A stretch of DNA of 64,000 nucleotides from a bacterium (GCA_024226315.1 JAAELT010000419.1:18276-82275); one strand, 5' to 3'; shown: positions 44,989 through 52,631, counted from the first letter of the stretch. Notes: generated by a model from the letters alone, not told the origin. Translations and numbers: made by a program.

Positions 44989-46307
44989 CCTGGCCACCTG
45001 CTCCCGGCTACTGGCGCCCCGAGGACATCCCCCCGCCGATGGACCCGCCGGAGGTCTACCACGGCGGCCGCCTCGACGACGGCTGGCCGATCCTGACGTC
45101 GAGCCTGGTCCGGCGCTTCGCCGATCCGCCGCCGGATGGTGGCGCGGGGACGTGGCTCGACAAGCAGGCCGAGACGCCGCCGATGAGGTGGGGGTCTCTG
45201 GTCCACCGGATCGCCGAGGCAGGCACCTCGCCGGCACGGTGCGGGGTGATCGCGATTGATGCTCGACGCGGCTCGACCACCTGGGAGATCGTCCCGGAGA
45301 TCGTGCGGCGTCTTGCTGATGCTCTGCCGGAGGGCTGGACATTCCCGCCGGCCAGCAGCCACGTCGAGGTCGCCATCGGGCCGAACAAGGGCAGAGGCAC
45401 GAAAGGACACCGGGACATGCTGGAGGCCATGGAGGACCCGGAAGACCACCGCCACGGCTGGCTCCCGGTGATCCCTGGCGAGTGGGCCTCGGCGGTCGAC
45501 TTCGCCGGCAAGATGCTCGACGCCGACCCCGGCGTATGGGCCGAGGCGCGGTCGCCGATGGTCGTCACCCTCGCCGAGTGGCGGGCTGCTACGGCGGTCG
45601 CCGGGTCGATCCTCGAGCCCCGTACCCCAAAAGCGAAGCTCGCCCGGCGGTGGCTAATCGAGGCGCCCTGGCAGGAGTACTACGTTGGCTGGCCGGAGCC
45701 GGTGGAGATCGCCGAGGCGGACCTGGTGTGCCCGGCCGAGTGGTGCGGCGGCCCGATCCTTCCCCCGCTGGCGCCTGAAGAGGTGGCCCCGGAGGCTCGT
45801 GGTCAATGGACCTGCCGCGGGCGATGCGGCCAGGATTTCGAGAAGCTCTCAGGGGAGCCAGGGGCGGCCCATGTCGAGCTCCCCTGCCGAGCCCGCCCCG
45901 ACGCCGTCACCGTCCACGGCGGCAACCCCTACGTCCCCGACTTGAAGACCACCCGCGACCCAGCCCCGGAGGACTGCGGCGGCGGGTTCGACAAGCAAGC
46001 CCGGCAGGGCCGCTACCACTGGCAGCTCGACTTCTATGCCCGCGGGCTCCGCGCCCACTGGGGCCTGCCGGATCTCGAGATCCCCGGCGGGTGGGTGGCG
46101 GTCGGCAACGAGCCGCCGCACCTGGTGGACGTCCGCGACTGTTCGGAGGAGCTCCGCGCCGAGGCGCGGGAGAAGGTCGACGCCGCCCTCTACCAGCTAG
46201 CGCTTCGGCGTGCCGGGCTGGTGCCGGCCGAGATGCCGGGATGGGCGTTGGATGATAAGATTCGATCAGTAGAACCCTATCGCGGCAGGTTCGCCGCGGG
46301 ATTGTGA
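44985..46307 (+). CDS. RecE/exonuclease VIII-like PD-(D/E)XK nuclease
   Basis: 440 residues, ATG in an ATGA overlap. The N-terminal half has L-T-S-S-L-V-R-R-F-A-D and M-R-W-G-S-L-V-H-R-I-A-E near 28-78; the nuclease core lies at about 295-345 with C-R-A-R-P-D-A-V-T-V...V-P-D-L-K-T-T-R and Y-H-W-Q-L-D-F-Y-A-R-G-L, as in RecE/YqaJ-type phage ex nucleases. An inserted Cys cluster (C-P-A-E-W-C, C-R-G-R-C) is near 250-280. It would resect ends for the RecT protein three genes on. Confidence 0.8.
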   Translation: MTWPPAPGYWRPEDIPPPMDPPEVYHGGRLDDGWPILTSSLVRRFADPPPDGGAGTWLDKQAETPPMRWGSLVHRIAEAGTSPARCGVIAIDARRGSTTWEIVPEIVRRLADALPEGWTFPPASSHVEVAIGPNKGRGTKGHRDMLEAMEDPEDHRHGWLPVIPGEWASAVDFAGKMLDADPGVWAEARSPMVVTLAEWRAATAVAGSILEPRTPKAKLARRWLIEAPWQEYYVGWPEPVEIAEADLVCPAEWCGGPILPPLAPEEVAPEARGQWTCRGRCGQDFEKLSGEPGAAHVELPCRARPDAVTVHGGNPYVPDLKTTRDPAPEDCGGGFDKQARQGRYHWQLDFYARGLRAHWGLPDLEIPGGWVAVGNEPPHLVDVRDCSEELRAEAREKVDAALYQLALRRAGLVPAEMPGWALDDKIRSVEPYRGRFAAGL

Positions 46308-46314
46308 GGAAACG

Positions 46315-46530
46315 ATGAGCTATCGAGACAAAGACTGGGAGCCGGGAATCTGTGGCGATTGCGAATTCTACGACGAAGAAAGCCACGCGGATAGCGGCGC
46401 GGGATTCTGCCGCGTTTCGCCGCCCGTGGTAATGGCCGATGCCGGAATAGGGAGCCTGTACTCCGCGGATCCTGATGTAAAAGAAGGGCGAGCAGGGTGC
46501 CGATACTGGCACCCGGCCGCCGGACTCTAA
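46315..46530 (+). CDS. Small zinc-binding protein
   Basis: 71 residues behind GAGGAAACG. C-G-D-C-E-F-Y, G-F-C-R-V and G-C-R-Y-W supply four cysteines, a typical metal site of phage mini-proteins between recE- and recT-like genes. Base composition is slightly more AT-rich than its neighbours. Confidence 0.6.
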   Translation: MSYRDKDWEPGICGDCEFYDEESHADSGAGFCRVSPPVVMADAGIGSLYSADPDVKEGRAGCRYWHPAAGL

Positions 46531-46533
46531 GCG

Positions 46534-46542
46534 TGGTACAAT
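46534..46542 (+). promoter_or_regulatory. Extended -10 promoter for recT
   Basis: TG at 46534-46535, one base, TACAAT at 46537-46542, five of six -10 positions matching. No -35 at 17-18 bp. The predicted start, seven bases on, is about 46549, exactly where the long leader hairpin begins. Confidence 0.65.
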
Positions 46543-46548
46543 CCCCGC

Positions 46549-46632
46549 AGGCGCCTTGCGCGCTGCGCTCTGGGAGGAGACCTCCGTTTCCACCCTCACC
46601 CTAGCACCCGGAGCGCGGCGCGGAGGACGCCT
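46549..46632 (+). promoter_or_regulatory. Long 5' leader hairpin upstream of recT
   Basis: Arms 46549-46574 and 46607-46632 pair at 24 of 26 positions (21 Watson-Crick, 3 G-U, two internal mismatches). The 32-base loop contains GGAGG-AGA-CCTCC (46573-46585). A stem at the extreme 5' end would protect the transcript, and the loop carries copies of both the ribosome site and its complement. Confidence 0.7.
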
Positions 46633-46638
46633 AACCCC

Positions 46639-46651
46639 CCTCCATAGGAGG
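46639..46651 (+). promoter_or_regulatory. Shine-Dalgarno of recT sequestered in a hairpin
   Basis: CCTCC (46639-46643) and GGAGG (46647-46651) form a 5-bp stem with an ATA loop that hides the ribosome site eight bases before the ATG at 46660. Either the GGAGG or CCTCC in the upstream loop could pair instead, giving on and off states. Confidence 0.65.
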
Positions 46652-46659
46652 TTTCCACG

Positions 46660-47748
46660 ATGACTGAAGCACTCGCCACGCGGCCCGATACCGCCATCGA
46701 GACGATGGTTCATGGATGGATCCAATACGCATCGGGCGCTTTCCCCGACGACATCCCCGACGAGAAGCTCAAGCGCGCCGCCACGCGGCTAAAGGTGGCA
46801 ATCCTTTCAGTCCCGAAGGTTGACAAGTGCTCCGGGGTATCTATCGGCAAGTGCATCGCCCTGTCGGCGATGACAGAACTCTACCCTGGCGCTGGCGAGA
46901 TAAAGCCGGACGTATGGTTGATCCCGCGAGACGTCAAGGACAAGAAGACGGGCCGGGTTATCCGCACCGACCTCAACTGGCAGATGGGCTGGCGGGCCTA
47001 TAAGCGGCTCGCTTGGCGGACGGGATGGAATCTGACGGCGACGCTCGTCTACGACGGTGAGCCGTTTGCATTCTATGGCGGTACCGAGCCGCGCGTCGAG
47101 CATCAGATTGATATCGCAGGGGAACCTTCCTGGGAGCGGATGCGCGGAGGCTACGTGGTGGCAACCGGGCCGAACGGTGAGCGCGACGCCCGGTGGTTGA
47201 CGAAGGAGCAAATCCTGAAGCGGCGCCGCGTTGCCCAGACGGATAACGTATGGTCTCAGTGGCCGCTGGAGATGGCACTAAAAACCCTGTACGCCTACGC
47301 CGGCGGCCGTGAAATGTTCGTGATGGACAGCGTGACTGCGAGGGCTATCGCTGCCGACAATCTCGCCGAGACCGGGGGGTTGACGGCGGTAGTCGAGAGC
47401 CGCCGCCGCCCCTCCACCGTCTCCGCCGCCCTCGCCGCCGGCCCCGCCACGATCGAAACGCAGGCCGAGCCCATCCCCGCCGAGGACGTGTCGCAAGCCC
47501 CGCCCGTCGCAGCCGAGACGGTCAGCCAGGGCGAGCCGGGCCGGGAGGCCGAAGGGAGCCAGGAAGAGATGGCCTTGCCGAGGCTCCAGGCCATGGTGAA
47601 AGCGAATCTGCTCGATCCGACAGAGCTTACTGACGGCCTCCGGGCCGCCGACCTGATCGGGACCATCACGCAGTGGGGCAAGCTCCAGGCGGACGTGCCC
47701 TGGGCCGAGGTGGAGCCGGTTGTCGCCGAACTGCGGGCGAAGCGATGA
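46660..47748 (+). CDS. recT: RecT-like single-strand DNA annealing protein
   Basis: 362 residues, about 100 longer than minimal RecT because of a Pro/Glu-rich linker (about 250-310) and a C-terminal helical tail. Core features: L-S-V-P-K-V-D-K-C...A-L-S-A-M-T-E-L-Y-P near 48-80, W-Q-M-G-W-R-A-Y-K-R-L-A-W near 107-118, and W-S-Q-W-P-L-E-M-A-L-K-T-L-Y near 197-210. It anneals complementary strands made by the RecE-like nuclease. A structured leader suggests post-transcriptional control. Confidence 0.85.
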   Translation: MTEALATRPDTAIETMVHGWIQYASGAFPDDIPDEKLKRAATRLKVAILSVPKVDKCSGVSIGKCIALSAMTELYPGAGEIKPDVWLIPRDVKDKKTGRVIRTDLNWQMGWRAYKRLAWRTGWNLTATLVYDGEPFAFYGGTEPRVEHQIDIAGEPSWERMRGGYVVATGPNGERDARWLTKEQILKRRRVAQTDNVWSQWPLEMALKTLYAYAGGREMFVMDSVTARAIAADNLAETGGLTAVVESRRRPSTVSAALAAGPATIETQAEPIPAEDVSQAPPVAAETVSQGEPGREAEGSQEEMALPRLQAMVKANLLDPTELTDGLRAADLIGTITQWGKLQADVPWAEVEPVVAELRAKR

Positions 47749-47749
47749 C

Positions 47750-47998
47750 ATGCTCTCGGCTGACGGGCGAGCCATGATCGACACCCCCGACGATGCCGTT
47801 GAGCTTGCCCGCCAACTCTCGGAGCTCAACCCCGGCCAGCGTGCCGCCTACCTCCGCGGCGTTGCCGGGCTCGACGGCAAGGTCCACCCCCTCGACCTTG
47901 CCGCGGCGGCGATCGTCCTGCTGGCGCGAGAGCTAGCCGGAGCGGAGAGGGATCTGATGCTCGGAGACGACTTCGAGCCGGTCGGGCGGAGGCCATGA
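47750..47998 (+). CDS. Small hypothetical helical protein
   Basis: 82 residues from the ATG at 47750; an ATG at 47774 is possible. Helical: A-V-E-L-A-R-Q-L-S-E-L-N-P-G-Q-R-A-A-Y-L-R and L-A-A-A-A-I-V-L-L-A-R-E-L. Ends in an overlap with the next gene. Unknown. Confidence 0.55.
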   Translation: MLSADGRAMIDTPDDAVELARQLSELNPGQRAAYLRGVAGLDGKVHPLDLAAAAIVLLARELAGAERDLMLGDDFEPVGRRP

Positions 47999-48321
47999 CC
48001 AGCGCCGAGCGCATCGCCCTTATGGAGTCCTGGGGCTGGTGGCCTGGCGCCGACGACACCCCGCCGCAAGCCGCACTGTCGCGGCTCTACGGCAAGCTCC
48101 ACCACCTCTGGCGCGACGTTGAGCGGACCCCGGCCCGAGAGGAAGCCGTCCTCGCGCTGATCTGGCGCCTCCAGGAGGTGGTTGCAGCCGCGCTGAAGGA
48201 CCTGGGCGCCGAGGGGTCGGCGGCGGCATCGAAGGAGCTGCTGGAGGTACTCGACCGCGAGCAGTCAGCGGCGTTCGAGAGGATGGCCAGCCTCCCCGCC
48301 ACTGAACAGGAAGGAGTATAG
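47995..48321 (+). CDS. Hypothetical helical protein
   Basis: 108 residues, ATG overlapping the preceding stop (ATGA). N-terminal M-E-S-W-G-W-W-P-G and a helical remainder (A-L-I-W-R-L-Q-E-V-V-A-A-A-L-K). No family recognised. Confidence 0.55.
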   Translation: MTSAERIALMESWGWWPGADDTPPQAALSRLYGKLHHLWRDVERTPAREEAVLALIWRLQEVVAAALKDLGAEGSAAASKELLEVLDREQSAAFERMASLPATEQEGV

Positions 48322-48322
48322 C

Positions 48323-48862
48323 ATGCGCGAGTATCACTGCCGCCTGGTCGTCTACTGCGACTGCGAGCCCTGCGTCGGGCGATCGTGCGGATGGGACCAC
48401 TTCACCGGCCAGTCCTCCGGCGAGTGTACGCGGATTGCGACGGCGGCGGGGTGGCGGCAGACCAGCGACGGCGAAGGGGCCAAGGACATCTGCCCGTCCT
48501 GTGTCCGTGCGTTGCAAGTTCAGAAACTTGGGACGCCGGCACCGAAGGCGCAGATCGTCGATACGGTCGCCGCGCTGAAGAGGGCGGTGGCCTGCCCGGC
48601 GCGGCGCAGAGAATGCGAGGCGCGGGAAGAGGCAATGGCGCGACACGGCGAGGATGCGCCGCTGCGCGCCGGGCAGGTGCTCTGGAACGCCGCCGAGGAT
48701 CTTGCTCCCGAGCTGGTCGAGGACATGCGGGGCGGGGAGCTCGACCCGTTCAGCTTCGACGACCGGATAGAGCCTTTCCTTCGCGAGTTGCTGCGGCGGG
48801 TGGCCGCAAGGTCGGCCGTTGCTGATTTCGTCGCCGAGCTCGACATCGCGGAGGAGGGGTAG
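48323..48862 (+). CDS. Cys-rich putative zinc-binding protein
   Basis: 179 residues behind AGGAGTATAGC. Y-C-D-C-E-P-C-V-G-R-S-C-G-W near 11-25, a further Cys near 35 and I-C-P-S-C near 57 suggest one or two zinc sites. The C-terminal 90 residues are helical and acidic. Could bind nucleic acid; unknown. Confidence 0.55.
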   Translation: MREYHCRLVVYCDCEPCVGRSCGWDHFTGQSSGECTRIATAAGWRQTSDGEGAKDICPSCVRALQVQKLGTPAPKAQIVDTVAALKRAVACPARRRECEAREEAMARHGEDAPLRAGQVLWNAAEDLAPELVEDMRGGELDPFSFDDRIEPFLRELLRRVAARSAVADFVAELDIAEEG

Positions 48863-48864
48863 CC

Positions 48865-49104
48865 ATGGCCCGCGACTGGTCCGCCGAGTTCAACGCCCTG
48901 CCGCTGGAGGTGCGCACCGTCGGCGCCGCGCTCGAGTTCCGGACGCGGATCCAGCACCTGAAGATGGAGAAGCGCCGGCTCAAGAAGCGCTACCGGCAGA
49001 GCTGCCGCGAGATCGACGACCACATCCGGAACTGTGAGCGCGCCCTCCGCGACCTGGAGAGGCGGGAGCCCGCCGGAGCGACTGAAGGAGACCACGATGG
49101 ATGA
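48865..49104 (+). CDS. Basic coiled-coil small protein
   Basis: 79 residues. Lys/Arg-rich helix (H-L-K-M-E-K-R-R-L-K-K-R-Y-R-Q-S-C-R-E-I) followed by N-C-E-R-A-L-R-D-L-E-R-R. May bind DNA or RNA. Overlaps the next gene by eight bases. Confidence 0.55.
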   Translation: MARDWSAEFNALPLEVRTVGAALEFRTRIQHLKMEKRRLKKRYRQSCREIDDHIRNCERALRDLERREPAGATEGDHDG

Positions 49105-49276
49105 AGACCGCGACCCCCTCAACGACGTCCAAGCCATCGCCGAAGACCTCCAGAAGCGCGACTACCCGGACCGCGCCGCGGGCCAGGCGATCGAAATTCT
49201 GCTGCTGGCCGTCCGCGGCTTGCAGGCGACCGTGCGGCGGCAGGCTCAGCGGCTCGAGCGACTGGAGAAGTCGTGA
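49097..49276 (+). CDS. Small hypothetical helical protein
   Basis: 59 residues from the ATG at 49097, behind GAAGGAGACCACG. D-V-Q-A-I-A-E-D-L-Q-K-R-D-Y-P-D and a C-terminal R-R-Q-A-Q-R-L-E-R-L-E-K-S helix. Unknown. Confidence 0.5.
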   Translation: MDEDRDPLNDVQAIAEDLQKRDYPDRAAGQAIEILLLAVRGLQATVRRQAQRLERLEKS

Positions 49277-49304
49277 GGATGGCAGAGCCAACCCCGGGTG
49301 AGTG

Positions 49305-49538
49305 ATGCATAGCCTGGTCGACTGGCAGTTCTACGATGGCGCCCGCCGTGCCGGCGGGATCCAGCGCCTCGGCATGGAGGCATACCCGGAAGCCCCGCGA
49401 CGCGCCACCTGGGGCACCGCCACGACCGGCCGGTGGACATGGGTCTACCGCGCGTCTGCCGATGGGGCCAATTGGATCCGCGACCCTGAGCCGGCGCGGT
49501 CGGCGCTGGTGCCCGCCGAGCCCGAAGAAAGAGCTTGA
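49305..49538 (+). CDS. Small hypothetical protein
   Basis: 77 residues from the ATG at 49305, close behind GGGTGAG. Trp/Arg-rich (W-Q-F-Y-D-G-A-R-R-A-G-G; R-W-T-W-V-Y-R-A-S). Its stop overlaps the -35 of the promoter for the next gene. Unknown. Confidence 0.5.
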   Translation: MHSLVDWQFYDGARRAGGIQRLGMEAYPEAPRRATWGTATTGRWTWVYRASADGANWIRDPEPARSALVPAEPEERA

Positions 49539-49563
49539 CCTGGGCGGGGAAGGCGTGTAAGAT
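49535..49563 (+). promoter_or_regulatory. Promoter for a leaderless Phd-like gene
   Basis: TTGACC at 49535-49540, 17-bp spacer, TAAGAT at 49558-49563, seven bases to the ATG at 49571. Lies inside the rightward operon, so this gene can also be expressed alone. Confidence 0.65.
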
Positions 49564-49570
49564 GGGCAAC

Positions 49571-49852
49571 ATGAGAAGAATCAAAGCTACCGACGCGCGG
49601 AGCCTACGGGAGGTCCTAGACAATCTCCACTCCGGCCCTGTCGTAGTCACCAGGTATGGCACGCCCTCGGCGGTGATCGTCACCCCGAAGATGTACGCCG
49701 AGGCGATCGACTCGGCATCGTTCTCCCGGGAAGTCCACCGCTGGACGACCCCCGCGCCGCGGCTGTCGGAACTCGGCCTTGAGCGGGATGATATCCCAGG
49801 GCTCGGAGAAGCCTGGCCCCTCAGTGAAGACTTCGACGTCTCGGCGGGGTAG
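49571..49852 (+). CDS. Phd/YefM-type antitoxin-like protein (leaderless)
   Basis: 93 residues from the ATG at 49571; an ATG at 49562 lies within the -10 and is rejected. A-T-D-A-R-S-L-R-E-V-L-D-N-L-H-S-G-P-V-V-V-T-R-Y-G-T-P-S-A-V-I-V-T matches the DNA-binding Phd fold, and the acidic C-terminus would carry the toxin-binding part. The expected Doc, YoeB or VapC partner is not adjacent; the next gene is a 56-residue Cys protein. Own promoter, typical of antitoxin autoregulation. Confidence 0.75.
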   Translation: MRRIKATDARSLREVLDNLHSGPVVVTRYGTPSAVIVTPKMYAEAIDSASFSREVHRWTTPAPRLSELGLERDDIPGLGEAWPLSEDFDVSAG

Positions 49853-49855
49853 CCC

Positions 49856-50026
49856 ATGCCACTCCCTGGCGAGAGCCCACCCTTCCCGACCTTCCGCGAA
49901 CTTTGCCCGCGGTGCTCGTCCTGGCCGTGCGAATGCCCCGAAGACGAAGTCGCTGACACGTTGGCCGATTCGGACGACTTCGATGAAATGGCCGCCTGGG
50001 AGCGCGAAGCATGGGAAATGGAGTAG
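49856..50026 (+). CDS. Tiny four-cysteine protein after the Phd-like gene
   Basis: 56 residues. C-P-R-C-S-S-W-P-C-E-C-P near 17-28 gives four cysteines in a zinc-knuckle-like cluster; the rest is acidic (D-S-D-D-F-D-E-M-A-A-W-E-R-E). It starts four bases after the Phd-like stop. It could be an unrecognised toxin or just another zinc mini-protein. Confidence 0.55.
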   Translation: MPLPGESPPFPTFRELCPRCSSWPCECPEDEVADTLADSDDFDEMAAWEREAWEME

Positions 50027-50041
50027 AACAGGAGGCCGCCG

Positions 50042-50260
50042 ATGCCTGAGCGGGTCGACGACCCCTTCCTCTTCGACTCCGGGGCCTACTACGGCTCCGA
50101 GGCGGTGCAGATGATGGACGAGCGGCAGCTCAGAGCCCGCTGCCACCAGCTGAACCACATCACCGGCCCTGGCCAACCCCATAGGACCGATGCCGAGCAG
50201 GACGAGTTCCTGGCGATCCTGCGGCGCCTGGGGACGCACCCTGGGGATCCCGATGCCTGA
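50042..50260 (+). CDS. Small hypothetical protein
   Basis: 72 residues, ATG behind AGGAGGCCGCCG. Acidic/helical, with Q-M-M-D-E-R-Q-L-R-A-R-C-H-Q-L-N and E-F-L-A-I-L-R-R-L-G. Overlaps the replication gene start by eight bases. Confidence 0.55.
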   Translation: MPERVDDPFLFDSGAYYGSEAVQMMDERQLRARCHQLNHITGPGQPHRTDAEQDEFLAILRRLGTHPGDPDA

Positions 50261-51482
50261 GCGCAAAGAGCCGGCCGCCAAGGGGTCGACCGCCACCCTG
50301 GCGGCCCGCGTCCTCTGGCTGGTCGAGAATGCCGACGACCTCGAGTTCGAGATCGCTCCTGGCCCGGCGGCTCAGTGGTACTTCGCAGACTGGCTGGCAG
50401 ACCGTGCCGTTCGTCGAATGTCGAGCACTGCTCGAGGAGTCCACATGGACAGCTTGAGCTACGCCTGGGGAGACCGTGTGCCGTGCTCTCTCCCGGCCGA
50501 CGACGACGAGCTGCTGATGGGGGCGAAGGGGATCCCGGCCGGCCAAGAGGCCGCGGTGGCGGCGGAGGCCGCAACAGCCTGGGAGCAGGTCGGCGGGCGG
50601 TTGTGGCAGCGCGGCCTGCTCAAGACCTACCTCTCACAGCTGTGGAAGCGGCTCGAGAAGACGGCCGGCGGCTACAAGACACGGAAGAACGAGAAAGGGC
50701 TCTCGGATATCGCGAAAGCTCGCCAGGTGTTGACCTCAAACCCTCCTTACGGAGAGCCTGAGGACTCCTCAAGGACTGCTCCGGCAGAGCTCCCCCCTTC
50801 AGCTCCTACTCCTACTTCCCCTTCAGCTCCTACTCCACAGAACCCCCCTGCCCCCCGCGAAGGGGTTCCCCTGATCTTCAAATGTTCAGACGGGGAGCGG
50901 GAGATCACCCGTGACGAGCGAGTCGAGCTCGGGCTCATCATGGCCGAGCTCGAGATCCCCGAAGAGCTCCTCGACCCCTGGCTGGCCGACTTCGCCGAGA
51001 CCCTGCGCCACCCCGGGGGCTGCTCGGCGATCTCGGTCAAGCTTGGGAAGTGCCTCGCCCGGAAGCTACGGCAGAAACCGCCGGTGGCCGGCTGCCGCTG
51101 CGATCCCGCTTTCGGCACCCACAAGCTGTGCGCCGTCCACGGGGAGCGGGCGCCGGACAACGGCAAGCCGAAGCGGCAGCGCTTCAACCCGAAGACAGTG
51201 GATCTGCCGCGGCCCCTCGACGTCGACGGATTCCGGGATCGGCTCGTCGCCTACCACGCCTTCCGCGGGAAGACGATCCGGAGGCAGTGGAAGCCGCAGA
51301 CCTGGGAGAAGCGACTCGCCGAGATGGCCGAGTGGGGGCCGGGGGATGCGGCGGAGGCGATGCAGAAAGGGATGAAGAACGAGTGGCAAGGTCTCTTCCG
51401 TCCGAAGGCCGCCGGTGGCGGGCAGGGCGCCCACGGCGGCGCCCTCGGCCGCCTGCCAGACGAGCCAGGGGTGAATTTCTGA
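50253..51482 (+). CDS. Putative replication initiator
   Basis: 409 residues from the ATG at 50253. The N-terminal 150 residues look like a winged-helix module (T-L-A-A-R-V-L-W-L-V, L-W-Q-R-G-L-L-K-T-Y-L-S-Q-L-W-K-R-L-E-K). A Pro/Thr-rich linker follows (about 180-215). The C-terminal part ends W-G-P-G-D-A-A-E-A-M-Q-K-G-M-K-N-E-W-Q-G-L-F-R-P, a motif shared by phage primosomal/initiator proteins. It precedes a DnaC-like loader, as O precedes P in lambda. It would open the origin, possibly within the gene. Confidence 0.7.
   Translation: MPERKEPAAKGSTATLAARVLWLVENADDLEFEIAPGPAAQWYFADWLADRAVRRMSSTARGVHMDSLSYAWGDRVPCSLPADDDELLMGAKGIPAGQEAAVAAEAATAWEQVGGRLWQRGLLKTYLSQLWKRLEKTAGGYKTRKNEKGLSDIAKARQVLTSNPPYGEPEDSSRTAPAELPPSAPTPTSPSAPTPQNPPAPREGVPLIFKCSDGEREITRDERVELGLIMAELEIPEELLDPWLADFAETLRHPGGCSAISVKLGKCLARKLRQKPPVAGCRCDPAFGTHKLCAVHGERAPDNGKPKRQRFNPKTVDLPRPLDVDGFRDRLVAYHAFRGKTIRRQWKPQTWEKRLAEMAEWGPGDAAEAMQKGMKNEWQGLFRPKAAGGGQGAHGGALGRLPDEPGVNF
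50794..50836 (+). repeat. 19-bp direct repeats in the initiator gene, candidate origin element
   Basis: The 19 bases at 50794-50812 recur exactly at 50818-50836, a 24-bp period within a polypyrimidine tract (about 50790-50860). They encode the P-S-A-P-T-P linker. Initiator genes of lambdoid phages carry iterons in the same place. Confidence 0.6.
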
Positions 51483-51679
51483 TGTCCACCTGGCCTCGAT
51501 CCGTCGAAGAGCAGGGGTGGCACCCGAAAGCCTTTGCCGAGGGCGAAACAGCGCGCCGCCAGGGCCGCCGGCTCGCCGACAATCCCCACGATGCGGGATT
51601 CCTCCGGGCTGACTCCTGGGAGAAGGGCTGGCTCGAGGTCGACCGCAAGATGAGAGGAGCGCCCGATGGCCGGCGTTGA
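51482..51679 (+). CDS. Rmf/CrpP-like small protein
   Basis: 65 residues, ATG sharing one base with the previous stop. A-F-A-E-G-E-T-A-R-R-Q-G-R-R-L-A-D-N-P and then S-W-E-K-G-W-L-E match the ribosome modulation factor / CrpP pattern (A-x3-G-x2-A-x3-G...W-x2-G-W). It might modulate ribosomes or detoxify fluoroquinolones as CrpP was proposed to do; role unproven. Second such gene in the window. Confidence 0.6.
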   Translation: MSTWPRSVEEQGWHPKAFAEGETARRQGRRLADNPHDAGFLRADSWEKGWLEVDRKMRGAPDGRR

Positions 51680-52541
51680 GCTCGACGACCGCGAGCGGTT
51701 TGAGGCGGCGCAGAGGCTGCTCGAACGCCGGCGAGCCGAGCGCGGTATCGTGTCGGGCAAGGCGCCGCCGCCCCGGGCGCTGAAGGTTCCCTGGAGTCTC
51801 GACCCCGAGCGGGCCGCGGAGGTGATCGCGGCGGCGAAGGCCGCGCCAGCCGGGTGGGCTCCGTGCGAGTTCTGCCAGCAGGACGCCCCGGCCGGCGGAT
51901 GCGACCGGTTGCGGTGCTGCGAACGGCGCCGGGCGCGGCGGTGGGCCGCGGGATCGAAAGAGCTGGTGCTCAACAAGAGCCGCACACCCGATGCCTACCG
52001 CGACAACTTCGACATCGCCCGCCTGCCACACCTCGCCGGCGACTTTCCGCGAGCCTTCGACTACGTCGCCAGCAACGGACTCGGGCACCCCGCATATCTC
52101 GACGCCCGCGCCGACGAATGGGCCGGGAAGAGCCAGGGGCAGAACCAGGTCAGCCTGATCGGGATGAACGGCCGCGGGAAGAGTCGTCTCGCCGCTGAGA
52201 TGATGTTCCGTGCGATCCGAGCCCGAAGCGGTGAGATCGAGTCGGCGTGCTGGGTGACCGCCGCAGAGATTGGGTCCGAGGAGCGGGAGACACCTCTCGG
52301 GCAGCCCCGGCCGCTCCGCCACCGCTGCCGAACGTCAGGGATCGTAGTCGTCGACGACATGGGTTGGAGCGGGCGGGACGCCGAAGCGATGGCTAATCTT
52401 TGCGAGTGGCGGCACTCCCGCCGCCGCCCGACTATCTGGACGACTCACCTGCCATGGGCGAGCGGCCCGGGGCTGAACCTGCGGAAGTTCGCGCCGATGA
52501 TCTATCGGCGGCTGAGCGAAGGATTAATCTTCCAACTTTAG
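51666..52541 (+). CDS. DnaC/IstB-like AAA+ helicase loader
   Basis: 291 residues, ATG inside the end of the Rmf-like gene. Cys 67, 70, 79 and 84 form a zinc site in the N-terminal domain that contacts DnaB. Walker A G-M-N-G-R-G-K-S is at 166-173 and Walker B G-I-V-V-V-D-D-M at 225-232. Would load host DnaB at the phage origin. Downstream of the initiator as expected. Confidence 0.85.
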   Translation: MAGVELDDRERFEAAQRLLERRRAERGIVSGKAPPPRALKVPWSLDPERAAEVIAAAKAAPAGWAPCEFCQQDAPAGGCDRLRCCERRRARRWAAGSKELVLNKSRTPDAYRDNFDIARLPHLAGDFPRAFDYVASNGLGHPAYLDARADEWAGKSQGQNQVSLIGMNGRGKSRLAAEMMFRAIRARSGEIESACWVTAAEIGSEERETPLGQPRPLRHRCRTSGIVVVDDMGWSGRDAEAMANLCEWRHSRRRPTIWTTHLPWASGPGLNLRKFAPMIYRRLSEGLIFQL

Positions 52542-52549
52542 GAGATGCT

Positions 52550-52624
52550 ATGAACGCCCGCCAGCACGTAGCCATGTTCAACAAGGTGATGGCGCCGCAC
52601 TTGGCTCCCGCGGATCACCTCTGA
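52550..52624 (+). CDS. Very small ORF after the helicase loader
   Basis: 24 residues (M-N-A-R-Q-H-V-A-M-F-N-K-V-M), ATG behind TAGGAGATGCT, which is a good ribosome site. Likely a translated micro-protein; no more can be said. Confidence 0.45.
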   Translation: MNARQHVAMFNKVMAPHLAPADHL

Positions 52625-52631
52625 GGGCGGC

